The notes: generated by a model not told the origin, from the letters alone. A stretch of 64,000 nt of DNA from Flavobacterium micromati (GCF_900129585.1 NZ_FQWF01000003.1:1-64000); one strand, 5' to 3'. Positions 1 through 9,545 are shown, numbered from the stretch's first letter. Program-made: numbers and translations.

Positions 1-342
1 GACTTATTTTCAGGATAATTTTTTAAAAACAACCTGTATATAGGCAATGCCGACTGATATTTAAGGTTTTCTTAAAACTTTCGGATAGCAATGAATTAAT
101 ATCTAATCTCCATCAGATTATACATTTTTCTGCATGAAAATCTGGATACTAACATTTTGAGTTAAATATAGAAGGTTTGCAGATTTATAAAATTCAAGAG
201 AATGTGGATCACCCATAACGCTTTATATTACTACATTGCACTTGCTAAGTAAATAATTATTTTCTTTACTTTTAAATAATCTGGCTATCATCAATTTAAC
301 AAGATTTTTAAATAATATGATATTACTATCCATTTGTACAAG
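1..342. other. Non-coding stretch at the window edge
   Basis: AT-rich DNA with stop codons in all frames and no recognisable RNA gene. It lies downstream of the minus-strand carboxyltransferase gene. I see no convincing terminator hairpin with a T-run here, and any gene to the left lies outside the window. Confidence 0.5.
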
Positions 343-1971
343 CTAAACTTGAATAACGCCTAAATTAAATTTTTTTTCAATAGGAGATTGGTTAGCTGCT
401 TCAATTCCCATAGATATCCAAGTTCTTGTGTCTAATGGATCAATAATCGCATCAGTCCACAATCGTGATGCAGCATAATAAGGTGAAACTTGTTCGTCGT
501 ATCTAGCTTTTATTTTGTCAAATAATTCTTTTTCCTTCATTTCATCCACGAGTTCACCTTTTGCTTTAAGCGAAGAGGCTTCGATTTGTGCCAAAACTTT
601 TGCCGCTTGTGTTCCGCCCATGACGGCTAATTCTGCGCTTGGCCATGCGAAAATTAATCGTGGATCATAGGCCTTTCCGCACATAGCATAATTTCCTGCG
701 CCATAAGAATTGCCAACAATTACAGTAAATTTTGGAACAACTGAATTTGAAACCGCATTAACCATTTTAGCACCATCTTTTATTATTCCACCATGTTCTG
801 ATTTTGATCCTACCATAAAGCCGGTAACATCTTGGACAAAAACTAATGGAATTTTTTTCTGGTTACAATTAGCTATAAAACGAGTCGCTTTATCTGCAGA
901 ATCAGAATAAATTACGCCTCCAAATTGCATTTCGCCGCTCTTAGTTTTTACTACTTTTCGCTGGTTAGCAACTATGCCTACTGCCCAACCATCAATTCTA
1001 GCATAACCAGTGATTATGGTTTGCCCGTATCCATCTTTGTAAGCTTCAAATTCTGAATTGTCAACCAATCTATTGATGATCTCCATCATGTCGTATTGCT
1101 CATTTCTTGCCTTTGGCAAAACACCATAGATTTCTTTCTCATCTAATAGTGGTTTTTCAGCTTTAATTCTGCTGTAACCGGCCTTGGTGAAATCACCAAT
1201 TTTATCCACTATATTTTTTATTCGATCAAGTGCGTCTTTGTCATCTTTGGCCTTGTAATCTGTTACTCCCGAAATTTCGCAGTGAGTTGTTGCTCCTCCC
1301 AATACTTCATTATCGATGCTTTCGCCAATAGCTGCTTTTACTAAATAGCTCCCTGCTAAGAAAATACTTCCAGTTTTATCAACTATCATGGCTTCGTCGC
1401 TCATTATTGGTAAATAGGCCCCGCCAGCAACACAACTTCCCATTACCGCAGCAATTTGTGTTATTCCCATGGCACTCATGTGAGCATTATTTCTAAATAT
1501 CCTTCCAAAATGTTCTTTATCAGGAAAAATTTCATCTTGAAGTGGCAAGTAAACCCCTGCACTATCGACTAAATAAATAATTGGCAGTCGGTTTTCCATC
1601 GCTATTTCTTGTGCGCGTAAATTCTTCTTTGCTGTTATTGGAAACCATGCCCCAGCTTTCACAGTGGCATCATTTGCCACGACAATACATTGTTTTCCTC
1701 TTATATATCCTATCTTCACAACTACTCCACCTGATGGACAGCCACCGTGTTCTTTGTACATTCCTTCACCGACAAAAGCACCAATTTCTATACTTTTAGC
1801 TTTTGGATCGAGCAGATAATCAATTCGCTCCCGCGCTGTCATTTTGCCTTCACCATGTAATTTTGCAATGCGTTTTTCACCTCCACCTAATTTAACGATG
1901 CTTAATTTTTGTTTTAAAGCTGAAAGTAATAATTTATTGTGGTCTTCGTTTTTGTTGAAGTTTAGATCCAT
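343..1971 (-). CDS. Acyl-CoA carboxylase, beta (carboxyltransferase) subunit
   Basis: This is the biotin-dependent carboxyltransferase subunit of a methylcrotonyl-CoA or propionyl-CoA carboxylase type enzyme. It transfers carboxyl from biotin to an acyl-CoA in the cytoplasm, in branched-chain amino acid or odd-chain fatty acid breakdown. The 542-residue product has two crotonase-like halves. The N half carries GMTARERI-like text (GKMTARERIDYLL) and GSCVAGGAYLP. The C half carries GNSYGAGNYAMCGKAYDPR followed by MGGTQAAKVL, which is typical of the MCC/PCC beta family. An in-frame start exists 22 codons upstream, but that extension is a hydrophobic stretch unlike the family, so the ATG at 1971 is preferred. 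The biotin carboxylase and biotin-carrier subunit is not adjacent. A terminator separates this gene from lpxD upstream. The substrate cannot be fixed from sequence alone; methylcrotonyl-CoA is my first guess. Confidence 0.9.
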   Translation of the reverse strand: MDLNFNKNEDHNKLLLSALKQKLSIVKLGGGEKRIAKLHGEGKMTARERIDYLLDPKAKSIEIGAFVGEGMYKEHGGCPSGGVVVKIGYIRGKQCIVVANDATVKAGAWFPITAKKNLRAQEIAMENRLPIIYLVDSAGVYLPLQDEIFPDKEHFGRIFRNNAHMSAMGITQIAAVMGSCVAGGAYLPIMSDEAMIVDKTGSIFLAGSYLVKAAIGESIDNEVLGGATTHCEISGVTDYKAKDDKDALDRIKNIVDKIGDFTKAGYSRIKAEKPLLDEKEIYGVLPKARNEQYDMMEIINRLVDNSEFEAYKDGYGQTIITGYARIDGWAVGIVANQRKVVKTKSGEMQFGGVIYSDSADKATRFIANCNQKKIPLVFVQDVTGFMVGSKSEHGGIIKDGAKMVNAVSNSVVPKFTVIVGNSYGAGNYAMCGKAYDPRLIFAWPSAELAVMGGTQAAKVLAQIEASSLKAKGELVDEMKEKELFDKIKARYDEQVSPYYAASRLWTDAIIDPLDTRTWISMGIEAANQSPIEKKFNLGVIQV

Positions 1972-2077
1972 GGAATAATTGATTATAAAATTTGTGCTAA
2001 AATACAAAATCAAACCAAATAAATTTTGATATATCAATATATTAGCAAGAAAATTAAATATTTTTTTGATTTATAAA

Positions 2078-2109
2078 CAAAAAAATAGAAGTTTCCTTCT
2101 GCTTTTTTG
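2078..2109 (-). terminator. Intrinsic terminator after lpxD
   Basis: A short GC-poor stem (AGAAG, loop of four, CTTCT) is flanked by A-run and T-run arms that extend the pairing. It starts about 20 bases beyond the lpxD stop on the minus strand. The symmetry would let it work on both strands. Confidence 0.6.
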
Positions 2110-2131
2110 TGAATTTGATAAATTTGATTAG

Positions 2132-3133
2132 TTATTTGCTTTTAGATTCGTTTACGAGTCTTTTTAAGATAGCCCACTGCTTGAGCGCATCTCGAGCTTC
2201 CACGGCTGGATAACCAAGCATAGTTTTTCCTGCAGGAATATCACCCGTTACACCAGAGCCCGCTCCTACAATAGCGCCATCACCAATGGTAGTGTGATCT
2301 TTAATGGAAGCGCTTCCGCCAATAATTACTCCGTTTCCTAAAGTTACTGATCCGGCAAGTCCGCTGTTACCTGCCATAATGCAAAACTTTCCTAATTTAC
2401 TATTGTGGCCTATTTGAACTAAATTGTCAATCTTACAGCCATCACCTAAAATTGTTGAGCTAAATTTTCCTCTATCTACGCATGAGTTTGCTCCAATCTC
2501 GACATTATTACCAATGATAACATTTCCAATTTGTGGGATTTTAACCAAACCTTGTTTTGGATCTGGTCTAAAACCAAAACCATCAGCGCCAATAGTTGCA
2601 TTTGGATGTATAATACAATCGTTTCCAATATGACATCGTTCTCGAATAACGGTTCCAGACCAAATCACTGTGTTTTTTCCTATTGTACATTCATCAAGAA
2701 TAGTGACATTGGGATAAATTGAAGTGTTATCACCAATGACAACTTTTGGACCAATATAACAACCGGCACCAATTCTGACTCCATTGCAAATGCTTGCAGT
2801 TGTATCTATTGTTGCTGTAGGATGTATATCAACAATAAATAATGGAGTAGGCGGGGCAAAAAGTTCTAATACTTGAGACATGGCTAAATCTGCATTTTTA
2901 ACTTTAATGAAAGCTCTGTTTTCTCCAGGCTCAATCGATATGTCTTCATTTACAATTGCTACGCTCGCTTTAGATTCAGCCCAAAATTTTTCATATTTTT
3001 TGTTTCCAATAAAAGAAATTTCAGTTTCGGTGGCGGATTCAAGTTGTTCAGGAGCAGTAATTTGATGGAACGTACCGCCAACAATATCTCCTTTTAAAAT
3101 TTCATTTATTTCTTGGATGGAATAGGATTTCAT
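2132..3133 (-). CDS. lpxD: UDP-3-O-acylglucosamine N-acyltransferase LpxD
   Basis: This cytoplasmic enzyme catalyses the third step of lipid A synthesis: it adds a 3-hydroxyacyl chain from acyl-ACP to the 2-amino group of UDP-3-O-acyl-glucosamine. The 333-residue protein has the two expected parts. Residues 1-100 form the uridine-binding LpxD N-terminal domain, including the SFIGNKKY segment. Residues about 104-320 form a left-handed beta helix of hexapeptide repeats (IGAGCYIG, VVIGDN, VIIGNNVEIG). The catalytic histidine is H243 in QIGHN, matching H239 of the E. coli enzyme. The C-terminal helix after GYPAVEAR is normal. The gene stands alone between spacers, away from the usual lpxA/lpxC cluster. 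Flavobacteria often carry a second LpxD-like paralogue, so this could be either copy. Confidence 0.93.
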   Translation of the reverse strand: MKSYSIQEINEILKGDIVGGTFHQITAPEQLESATETEISFIGNKKYEKFWAESKASVAIVNEDISIEPGENRAFIKVKNADLAMSQVLELFAPPTPLFIVDIHPTATIDTTASICNGVRIGAGCYIGPKVVIGDNTSIYPNVTILDECTIGKNTVIWSGTVIRERCHIGNDCIIHPNATIGADGFGFRPDPKQGLVKIPQIGNVIIGNNVEIGANSCVDRGKFSSTILGDGCKIDNLVQIGHNSKLGKFCIMAGNSGLAGSVTLGNGVIIGGSASIKDHTTIGDGAIVGAGSGVTGDIPAGKTMLGYPAVEARDALKQWAILKRLVNESKSK

Positions 3134-3633
3134 TAAGTTTAGGTTGGATTTAATTAGGTTTTACTGTTCAAATAAAACAAATTAGCAGTAAAATTCCAAA
3201 TATTTTGAGATTCTTTAACACGTTTGTGTGCATAAGTTCTATAAATCCACCATTAATTTATGCAACGTAATTCAAATGGGACAATTAACTTGGATCACTT
3301 ATTCACCTAGTACATTTTATAAGATTTAATATACTATTATTATTCTATTTTGTTAGTAAGTGAAATAGGTATTCATTAAGTTTCTAATAGTTACAATAAA
3401 CCTATGACTAATTATTATAAGTTGCAAACTAAAATCGATATTGGAGTTTCGCTACTAGAATGATTGTCTTCTGACCAAAAAAACTTAACTGTTTATTGTT
3501 TTAATATTATCCTCTCAAAAATGAAGATTATTAAGTTGAGAGGATTTATATTTTACCAGCTGTTCTTTCAAAACTTTTAAAGTTAAGATCATACGAATAA
3601 AACTCTGTTGTTTTGCTTCGATTTATAAAATTT
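3134..3633. other. 500-bp spacer between lpxD and prfB
   Basis: No open reading frame of credible length on either strand. It contains one perfect 10-bp inverted repeat (3509-3545, listed separately). The part near 3134-3200 should hold the lpxD promoter, but I found no clear TAnnTTTG box. Confidence 0.5.
3509..3545 (-). terminator. Inverted repeat downstream of prfB
   Basis: Perfect 10-bp arms ATCCTCTCAA and TTGAGAGGAT enclose a 17-base loop, about 90 bases beyond the prfB stop. No T-run follows on the minus strand, so it may be an RNA-processing or stabilising hairpin rather than a classical intrinsic terminator. Confidence 0.35.
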
Positions 3634-4732
3634 CTACTCTTCCTCTTTTTGTCCCATCATCATAAGGTAAGCTTTAAGAAATTCGTCAATTTCGCCATTC
3701 ATAACGCCGTCAACGTTACTTGTTTCATAGCCAGTACGAACGTCTTTGACTAGTTTATAAGGTTGCATTACGTAATTGCGTATTTGTGATCCCCATTCTA
3801 TTTTCATTTTACCAGCTTCAATATCAGCACGTTGTGCTTGTTTCTTTTTTAACTCAATTTCGTATAATTGAGAACGAAGCATTTGCATAGCGCGTTGCCT
3901 GTTGTCTTGTTGGGAGCGGGTTTCTGAACACTGTATTTGAATCCCTGTTGGTTTATGAAATAGTTGAACCTTAGTTTCTACTTTATTCACATTTTGTCCT
4001 CCAGCGCCGCTAGATCGAGAAGTTGTAATTTCGATATCGGCAGGATTGATATCTATTTCGATGCTGTCATCAACAAGAGGATACACATACACTGAAGCAA
4101 ATGAAGTATGACGTTTAGCATTGCTATCAAATGGTGAGATACGCACCAAGCGATGGACGCCATTTTCCCCTTTTAGATATCCAAAAGAATAATCGCCCTC
4201 AAACTCAAGTGTTACGGTTTTTATTCCGGCAGCTTCTCCTTTTTGAAAGTTTAGCTCTTTAATTTTATAACCGTATTTTTCGCCCCACATCATGTACATG
4301 CGCATCAGCATTTCGGCCCAATCACAACTTTCAGTTCCACCAGCACCTGAGGTTATTTGTACCACCGCACTCAATGTATCTCCCTCATCAGAGAGCATGT
4401 TCTTGAATTCGATAGCCTCAATATGAATTTGCGTTTCATTGTAATGAACATCCAATTCCTCTGAAGTTAATTCACCTTCTTTATAAAAATCGTATGCGAG
4501 TTGCAGTTCATCCGTCATTTCAACGGCCTTATTGTAATCTTCAATCCACTTTTTTTTATTTCGAAGATTTTTTACAATAGCTTCGGCATCTTTTGCGTTA
4601 TTCCAAAAGTCCGGTGCAAAAGTTTTTTCTTCTTCGTTAGAAATTTCAATTAATTTGGCATCAACGTCAAAGATACCTCCTCAACGCACCAAGGCGCTCT
4701 ACAATACCTTTAATTTGTTCGGTAGTTGTCAT
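3634..4732 (-). CDS. prfB: Peptide chain release factor 2, programmed +1 frameshift
   Basis: RF2 reads UGA and UAA stop codons and triggers peptidyl-tRNA hydrolysis. The gene needs a +1 frameshift. The first 21 codons run from ATG at 4732 to CTT at 4672-4670, followed by an in-frame TGA at 4669-4667. Skipping T4669 opens the 344-codon main frame, which continues to the stop at 3634 and gives 365 residues, the same length as E. coli RF2. In the joined protein the codon-recognition motif SPF falls at about 199-201 and the catalytic GGQ at 244-246. Reading from the first in-frame ATG after the shift (4518) would lose the whole N-terminal domain. The residue four before GGQ, a variable Ala/Thr position in other bacteria, is Ser here. 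The gene is divergent from the threonine aldolase gene and has a good promoter at 4754-4785. Confidence 0.96.
4667..4681 (-). promoter_or_regulatory. prfB autoregulatory +1 frameshift site
   Basis: On the minus strand the site reads AGGAGG, TAT, CTT, TGA, C. It has an internal Shine-Dalgarno-like hexamer three bases before the CTT slippage codon, an in-frame UGA stop and a following C that weakens termination. This is the classical RF2 feedback device: low RF2 lets the ribosome pause at UGA, and tRNA-Leu slips forward from CUU to UUU. Confidence 0.95.
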
Positions 4733-4748
4733 AAATTATGTAATTTTG
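4714..4748 (+). promoter_or_regulatory. Possible promoter for the threonine aldolase gene
   Basis: TTTG at 4714-4717 and TAATTTTG at 4741-4748 are 23 bases apart on the plus strand. The -33 element would lie inside the first codons of the divergent prfB gene. The spacing is at the long end of the consensus. Confidence 0.4.
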
Positions 4749-4753
4749 TGGCA

Positions 4754-4785
4754 CAAAAGTAGATAATTTTTTACATTGGGACAAA
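4754..4785 (-). promoter_or_regulatory. Promoter for prfB
   Basis: On the minus strand TTTG (4785-4782) lies 20 bases before TACTTTTG (4761-4754). This matches the Bacteroidota -33/-7 consensus. It predicts a leader of only about 15-20 bases before the ATG at 4732. Confidence 0.6.
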
Positions 4786-4819
4786 CTGATAATTCTCTCG
4801 ATAAAATAATAATATAAAT

Positions 4820-5839
4820 ATGGAAATAAATTTAGTTAGCGATACAATTACGAAGCCGTCACGTGAAATGCTGGTATATATGTTAAACGCTGTGGTAGGA
4901 GATGATGTCTACAAACAAGATCCTACGGTTATTGAATTAGAGGCGAAAGTTGCCGAGATATTTGGAATGGAAGCAGGACTTTTTTTTCCATCGGGAACTA
5001 TGGCAAATCAAACGGCTATAAAATTACATACGCAACCAGGAGAACAGTTAATTGCCGATAAATACGCGCATGTTTATCATTACGAAGGTGGAGGAGTTTC
5101 TTTTAATAGTGGAGTTTCTTGTTGCTTATTAGATGGAGATCGCGGAATGATAACCGCTGAACAGGTAGCAGAAGCAGTTAATGATCCTGAATTTTATCAT
5201 AGTGCAAAGACAAGTTTAGTTTGTGTAGAAAATACAACTAATAAAGGCGGCGGTGCTTGTTACGAACTGGAAGATTTACAAAAAATCAAACAGGTTTGTG
5301 ATGCCAATAATTTGAAATTTCACTTAGATGGCGCCCGAATCTGGAATGCTTTAGTTGCCAAAAATCAAGATCCTAAGGAATTTGGAAAATTATTTGATAC
5401 GATTTCTGTTTGTTTGTCAAAAGGATTAGGAGCGCCCATTGGTTCTGTTTTACTAGCAGATAAAGCAACAATTCACAGAGCGTTGCGAATTCGTAAAATT
5501 TTGGGCGGCGGGATGCGTCAAGTGGGATATTTGGCTGCAGCCGGAATCTATGCTATTGATAATAATGTTGAACGTCTTTCTGAAGATCATCGAAGAGCCA
5601 AGGAAATTGCAGAAGTATTAAAAAAAGTGAGTTGGGTAGCATCAGTAGAACCTGTAGAAACAAATATTCTCATCTTTAAACTTGTCCCAAATTGCATTGA
5701 GAAGAACTTGATTGAATTATTAAAACAAAAAAATATTTCAATAAGTTCTATGGGTCATGGAAAACTTAGAATGGTAACGCATCTTGATTACAGAGAAGTC
5801 ATGCACACTTATGTGTTAGAAACATTGTTGAAATTATAG
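4820..5839 (+). CDS. ltaE: Low-specificity L-threonine aldolase
   Basis: This PLP enzyme splits L-threonine or L-allo-threonine into glycine and acetaldehyde. The 339-residue protein opens with the family signature NLVSDTIT and GDDVYKQDP (residues 27-35). It has the FFPSGTMANQ cofactor-phosphate segment (55-64), the HLDGAR segment (168-173) with the aspartate that contacts the pyridine nitrogen, and the Schiff-base lysine K201 in LSKGLGAPIGS. The length is normal. The gene is monocistronic, with a long hairpin behind it. Glycine from this enzyme could feed the glycine-cleavage T protein encoded at 13-14 kb, but there is no physical linkage to show that. Confidence 0.92.
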   Translation: MEINLVSDTITKPSREMLVYMLNAVVGDDVYKQDPTVIELEAKVAEIFGMEAGLFFPSGTMANQTAIKLHTQPGEQLIADKYAHVYHYEGGGVSFNSGVSCCLLDGDRGMITAEQVAEAVNDPEFYHSAKTSLVCVENTTNKGGGACYELEDLQKIKQVCDANNLKFHLDGARIWNALVAKNQDPKEFGKLFDTISVCLSKGLGAPIGSVLLADKATIHRALRIRKILGGGMRQVGYLAAAGIYAIDNNVERLSEDHRRAKEIAEVLKKVSWVASVEPVETNILIFKLVPNCIEKNLIELLKQKNISISSMGHGKLRMVTHLDYREVMHTYVLETLLKL

Positions 5840-5854
5840 CTTCTGTTTAAAAAA

Positions 5855-5903
5855 TAGTTATGAATTATGAGTTTAGTGAAGTTAAACTCATAATTCATAA
5901 TTA
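5855..5903. terminator. Long inverted repeat between convergent genes
   Basis: Perfect 18-bp arms at 5858-5875 and 5883-5900 (TTATGAATTATGAG and its complement) enclose a 7-base loop. They extend three more pairs with one wobble. The repeat fills the gap between the aldolase stop (5839) and the ybaB stop (5908), so it probably ends both transcripts. AT-rich palindromes of this kind recur in flavobacterial spacers. Confidence 0.6.
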
Positions 5904-5907
5904 TTTA

Positions 5908-6228
5908 TTATTTGAATAAATTATCCATTCCTGGAATCATTGGCATGTCCATTTTTGCGACAGCGTCTAGCTCTGCTTCATTAGTCTTTGTAGCTTTTTC
6001 AATAGCATTATTCAATACTAAAATCATATAATCTTCGAGTTGCTCTTTATCTTCGAGCAATGTGTCATTTATAGTTATAGATTTAATAGCTCTATTTGCT
6101 GTAAGTGTAACTTTTAATAGACCGTCTGCACTTTGCTCATTAATAAGAACCGTATCTAAGCGTTTTTTTGTATCTTCTATCTTTTGTTGGGTCTCTTTTA
6201 GTTTGCCCATCATTCCCATTAAATCCAT
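5908..6228 (-). CDS. YbaB/EbfC family nucleoid-associated protein
   Basis: Members of this family are small dimeric DNA-binding proteins with a tweezer-like fold that coat or bridge DNA. The 106-residue product begins [16 protein letters not shown], followed by a helical segment, then strands with the pattern [18 protein letters not shown], and a C-terminal helix with VLNNAIEKA. This is the family layout. A longer frame starts 20 codons upstream, but it overlaps the promoter elements at 6258-6288, so ATG 6228 is preferred. In many bacteria ybaB sits beside dnaX and recR; here it stands alone, divergent from an exported peptidase. The C-terminal Met-rich tail ([13 protein letters not shown]) is as in relatives. 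Confidence 0.85.
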   Translation of the reverse strand: MDLMGMMGKLKETQQKIEDTKKRLDTVLINEQSADGLLKVTLTANRAIKSITINDTLLEDKEQLEDYMILVLNNAIEKATKTNEAELDAVAKMDMPMIPGMDNLFK

Positions 6229-6257
6229 AGTTGTATTTTTTAAATTAAATTCAAATA

Positions 6258-6288
6258 CAAAATTACTATATTGCGTAGTGAAAATCAA
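6258..6288 (-). promoter_or_regulatory. Promoter for the ybaB-family gene
   Basis: On the minus strand TTG (6288-6286), a 20-base spacer and TAATTTTG (6265-6258) match the Bacteroidota consensus. The expected transcript start lies about 25 bases before ATG 6228 and so rules out the longer reading-frame start. Confidence 0.6.
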
Positions 6289-6297
6289 TAAAATATC

Positions 6298-8433
6298 ATG
6301 AAAAATAAGATCGTCTTAAGTTGTCTTTGTATTATTTTTGCAGCTTCGAATACTAAAATTAAAGCTCAAAAAATGTCAAAAAATAGTTCAACTCCAATTG
6401 CGAAAATAATTCCTAAGACTTTAGAAAAGCATGGTATTAAAAGAACAGATAATTATTTCTGGTTGAATGATCGAGAAAATCCAGAAGTTATTGATTATCT
6501 AAACCAAGAAAATGCGTATTATGAAGCAAAGACTGGCGATACTAAAGGTTTTCAGAAAGAATTATATGAAGAAATGAAATCGCGTATTAAGGAAGACGAT
6601 CAATCGGTTCCTTACTTGTATAATGGTTATTATTATATCACCCGTTTTGAATTAGGAAAAGGCTACCCTATTTATTCTAGAAAAAAGGGAGGCTTAGACG
6701 CAAAGGAAGAAATTTTATTCAATTGCAATGATCTTGCAGAAGGTCAGTCTTATTTTAATTTAGGCGGATTGAGTGTAAGTCCAGACAATAAATTCGTAAG
6801 TTTTGGTACTGATACAATGGGACGACGCATTTACACAATACAAATTAAAAATCTTGAAACTGGAGAGATATTAGATGACAAGATTGAAAATGCTACTGGC
6901 AGTTCTGTTTGGGCAAATGATAACAAAACCATTTTCTACACTCGGCAAGATGAAGTTACGCTGCGCTCTGATAAAGTTTTTAAACATCAATTAAACACCG
7001 ATTCTGCGACCGATGTTTTAGTTTTTTATGAAAAAGACGATACTTTTAATGTATCTGTTGGTAAAGAAAAATCAAGAAAGTATATCGTGATTGAGTCTGG
7101 AAGTACTTTAACTACTGAATATAGAACTTTAAATTCAGATACTCCAGAAGGTAAATTTGTAATTTTTCAACCAAGAGTCAGAGGATTAGAATACAATATC
7201 TCTCATTTTGGAGATTCTTTTTATGTTTTAACCAACAAGGATGATGCGACTAATTTTAAGTTGATGAAAACTCCGGAAAACGCTACGACAAAGGAAAATT
7301 GGAAGGATGTTATCCCGCACAGAGAAGATGTTTTATTAGAAGATATTGAAATTTTTAGAGATTATTTAGTTGTTGAAGAGCGCGCAAATGGATTGAATCG
7401 TATTCGTATTATGCCATGGAGTGGCAAAGGCGAATATTATTTGCCTTTTGGAAGTGAAACATACAACGCAAATACAACAACAAATGTAGATTTTGACACT
7501 GATATTCTTCGATACAGCTATCAGTCATTAGCAACTCCTTCCTCAGTAATTGATTTTAATATGAAAACCAAAGAGAAAGAAGTGAAGAAAGAACAGCAAG
7601 TTCTAGGTGGCACATTTGATAAAAATAATTATGTTGAAGAACGTATTTGGGCAACTGCGAAGGATGGCACTAAAGTTCCTATTTCAATTGTTTACAAAAA
7701 GGGATTAAAAAAGGATGGAAATAATCCATTATTACTATATGCTTATGGCTCTTATGGAGTTACAATGGAAACTTACTTTTCTTCGACGCGCTTGTCGATA
7801 TTAGATAGAGGTTTTGTATTTGCAATAGCACACATACGGGGAGGCGAAGATTTAGGCAGACAGTGGTATGAGGATGGCAAATTATTGAAAAAGAAAAATA
7901 CATTTACTGATTTTATTGACTGTTCTAAGTATTTAATCAGTGAAAAATATACATCACCTAAACATTTATATGCTGAGGGTGGATCAGCAGGTGGTTTACT
8001 AATGGGAGCGATAATTAATATGGCGCCAGATTTATACAATGGTGTGATTGCTCAAGTTCCTTTTGTTGATGTCATTACTACAATGCTTGATGATACAATC
8101 CCGCTTACCACAGGTGAATATGATGAGTGGGGAAATCCAAATGTTAAAAAATATTTTGATTATATGTTGTCCTATTCCCCTTATGACAATTTAAGAGCAC
8201 AAAATTATCCTAATATGCTAGTAACAACGGGACTTCACGATTCACAAGTACAATACTGGGAGCCGGCAAAATGGGTTGCTAAGCTGAGAACTCAAAAAAC
8301 AGATAATAATGTTTTATATCTAAATACTAATATGGATGCTGGTCACGGCGGTGCTTCGGGGAGATTCGAAGCATTGAAGGAACTTGCAAAAGAATATAGT
8401 TTTTTACTAGATTTAGAAGAAATTAAAAAGTAA
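6298..8433 (+). CDS. Exported oligopeptidase B-like S9 family peptidase
   Basis: This serine peptidase of the prolyl oligopeptidase superfamily is closest to oligopeptidase B (PtrB), which cuts short peptides after Arg or Lys. The 711-residue protein starts with a signal-like segment (residues 1-23, ending KAQ). A seven-bladed beta-propeller covers about 80-440, and the alpha/beta hydrolase domain follows. The catalytic triad is S563 (GGSAGG), D648 ([13 protein letters not shown]) and H683 (AGHGGASGR). The segments [13 protein letters not shown] and SYSPYDN near the catalytic domain are almost those of E. coli PtrB, which is cytoplasmic. The probable signal peptide here points to a periplasmic enzyme. 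The acidic residues in TGEYDE are probably the basic-residue pocket. It is divergent from ybaB, and a cysteine synthase-like gene follows 71 bases later. Confidence 0.9.
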   Translation: MKNKIVLSCLCIIFAASNTKIKAQKMSKNSSTPIAKIIPKTLEKHGIKRTDNYFWLNDRENPEVIDYLNQENAYYEAKTGDTKGFQKELYEEMKSRIKEDDQSVPYLYNGYYYITRFELGKGYPIYSRKKGGLDAKEEILFNCNDLAEGQSYFNLGGLSVSPDNKFVSFGTDTMGRRIYTIQIKNLETGEILDDKIENATGSSVWANDNKTIFYTRQDEVTLRSDKVFKHQLNTDSATDVLVFYEKDDTFNVSVGKEKSRKYIVIESGSTLTTEYRTLNSDTPEGKFVIFQPRVRGLEYNISHFGDSFYVLTNKDDATNFKLMKTPENATTKENWKDVIPHREDVLLEDIEIFRDYLVVEERANGLNRIRIMPWSGKGEYYLPFGSETYNANTTTNVDFDTDILRYSYQSLATPSSVIDFNMKTKEKEVKKEQQVLGGTFDKNNYVEERIWATAKDGTKVPISIVYKKGLKKDGNNPLLLYAYGSYGVTMETYFSSTRLSILDRGFVFAIAHIRGGEDLGRQWYEDGKLLKKKNTFTDFIDCSKYLISEKYTSPKHLYAEGGSAGGLLMGAIINMAPDLYNGVIAQVPFVDVITTMLDDTIPLTTGEYDEWGNPNVKKYFDYMLSYSPYDNLRAQNYPNMLVTTGLHDSQVQYWEPAKWVAKLRTQKTDNNVLYLNTNMDAGHGGASGRFEALKELAKEYSFLLDLEEIKK

Positions 8434-8448
8434 TTAGATTTTTTTTGT

Positions 8449-8456
8449 TAAATTTG
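8449..8456 (+). promoter_or_regulatory. -7 box ahead of the cysteine synthase-like gene
   Basis: TAAATTTG matches TAnnTTTG, but I found no clear -33 element. If it is used, the leader is about 40 bases and contains a small hairpin (GGGCTG at about 8466-8471 with CAGTCC at about 8481-8486). Confidence 0.35.
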
Positions 8457-8504
8457 TCATATTCGGGGCTGTAATTAAAGCAGTCCGCGATTAACTATTT
8501 TTTT

Positions 8505-9545
8505 ATGAAAAAAGAGATAAACGCTTATAACAATGTTTTAGAATTAATAGGCGACACGCCGCTTATTAAGCTAAATAAAGTTACTGAAAATTTAAAAGGT
8601 AACTTTTACGCAAAAGTAGAAGCTTTTAATCCGGGACATTCCTCAAAAGATAGAATAGCATTATACATAATCGAAGAAGCTGAAAAAAGAGGTATTTTAA
8701 ATCCAGGTGATACCATAATAGAAACAACCTCCGGTAATACGGGTTTTAGTTTAGCAATGGTCAGTATCATAAAAGGGTACAACTGCATTCTTGCTGTTAG
8801 TTCTAAATCATCTAAAGATAAAATAGATATGCTTCGCAGCTTAGGTGCTAAAGTGTATGTTTGTCCAGCACATGTTTCTGCTGATGATGAACGTTCGTAT
8901 TATAATGTTGCAAAACGATTGCACGAAGAGACAAAAGGATCTGTGTATATTAATCAATATTTTAATCAACTGAATATTGATGCTCATTACAAATCTACTG
9001 GTCCTGAAATTTGGAATCAAACTAATGGTAACATTACTCATCTTGTGGCTTGTAGTGGAACTGGTGGAACTATTTCAGGGACTGCAAAATATTTAAAAGA
9101 ACAAAATCCAAATATTAGAATTTTGGGAGTCGATGCTTTTGGTTCAGTATTAAAAAAATACCATGAAACTAGAGAATTCGATAATGATGAAATTTATCCA
9201 TATAGAATTGAAGGTCTGGGAAAAAATTTAATTCCATCCGCAACAGATTTTGATATTATAGATAAGTTTATGAAGGTAACGGATGAGGAAAGTGCTCATG
9301 CTGCAAGAGAAATCACTAGAAAAGAAGGCTTATTTGTTGGATATACTTCAGGAGCTGTGATACAAGCGATAAGACAATATGCAGAAGAAGGAGAATTTGA
9401 CGAAAACAGTAATGTAATTGCAATTTTCCCGGATCACGGTTCCCGTTATATGAGTAAAGTATTTAGCGACGATTGGATGAATGAACAAGGTTTCTTTGAC
9501 AGTATCAACGAAGAAGAAGTTCAGAAAATTGAAATGATAAAATAA
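8505..9545 (+). CDS. Cysteine synthase / cystathionine beta-synthase family PLP enzyme
   Basis: This fold-type II PLP enzyme exchanges the beta-substituent of serine, O-acetylserine or a similar substrate. The 346-residue protein has the N-terminal [15 protein letters not shown] signature, the Schiff-base lysine K48 (SSKDR), the substrate loop TTSGNTG (74-80) and the glycine loop GTGGTISG that holds the cofactor phosphate. The C-terminal part contains [17 protein letters not shown], which resembles the PDSVRNYMTKFLSDRWM-like end of cystathionine beta-synthase more than CysK. That makes a CBS-type enzyme without regulatory CBS domains likely. It stands alone, with a strong bidirectional terminator behind it. 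The exact substrate is open; O-acetylserine sulfhydrylase activity is the main alternative. Confidence 0.85.
   Translation: MKKEINAYNNVLELIGDTPLIKLNKVTENLKGNFYAKVEAFNPGHSSKDRIALYIIEEAEKRGILNPGDTIIETTSGNTGFSLAMVSIIKGYNCILAVSSKSSKDKIDMLRSLGAKVYVCPAHVSADDERSYYNVAKRLHEETKGSVYINQYFNQLNIDAHYKSTGPEIWNQTNGNITHLVACSGTGGTISGTAKYLKEQNPNIRILGVDAFGSVLKKYHETREFDNDEIYPYRIEGLGKNLIPSATDFDIIDKFMKVTDEESAHAAREITRKEGLFVGYTSGAVIQAIRQYAEEGEFDENSNVIAIFPDHGSRYMSKVFSDDWMNEQGFFDSINEEEVQKIEMIK

Noticed and set aside
1972..2037. 22-codon N-terminal extension of the carboxyltransferase
   Set aside because: It would create a hydrophobic leader on a cytoplasmic enzyme. The family starts at the later Met.
4518..4732. prfB read as a truncated or broken gene starting at ATG 4518
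   Set aside because: The upstream TGA is part of a canonical programmed frameshift, and the joined product has full RF2 length.
8460..8504. Riboswitch in the cysteine synthase-like leader
   Set aside because: Only one 6-bp hairpin with a G-U pair. The leader is too short for a known riboswitch class.
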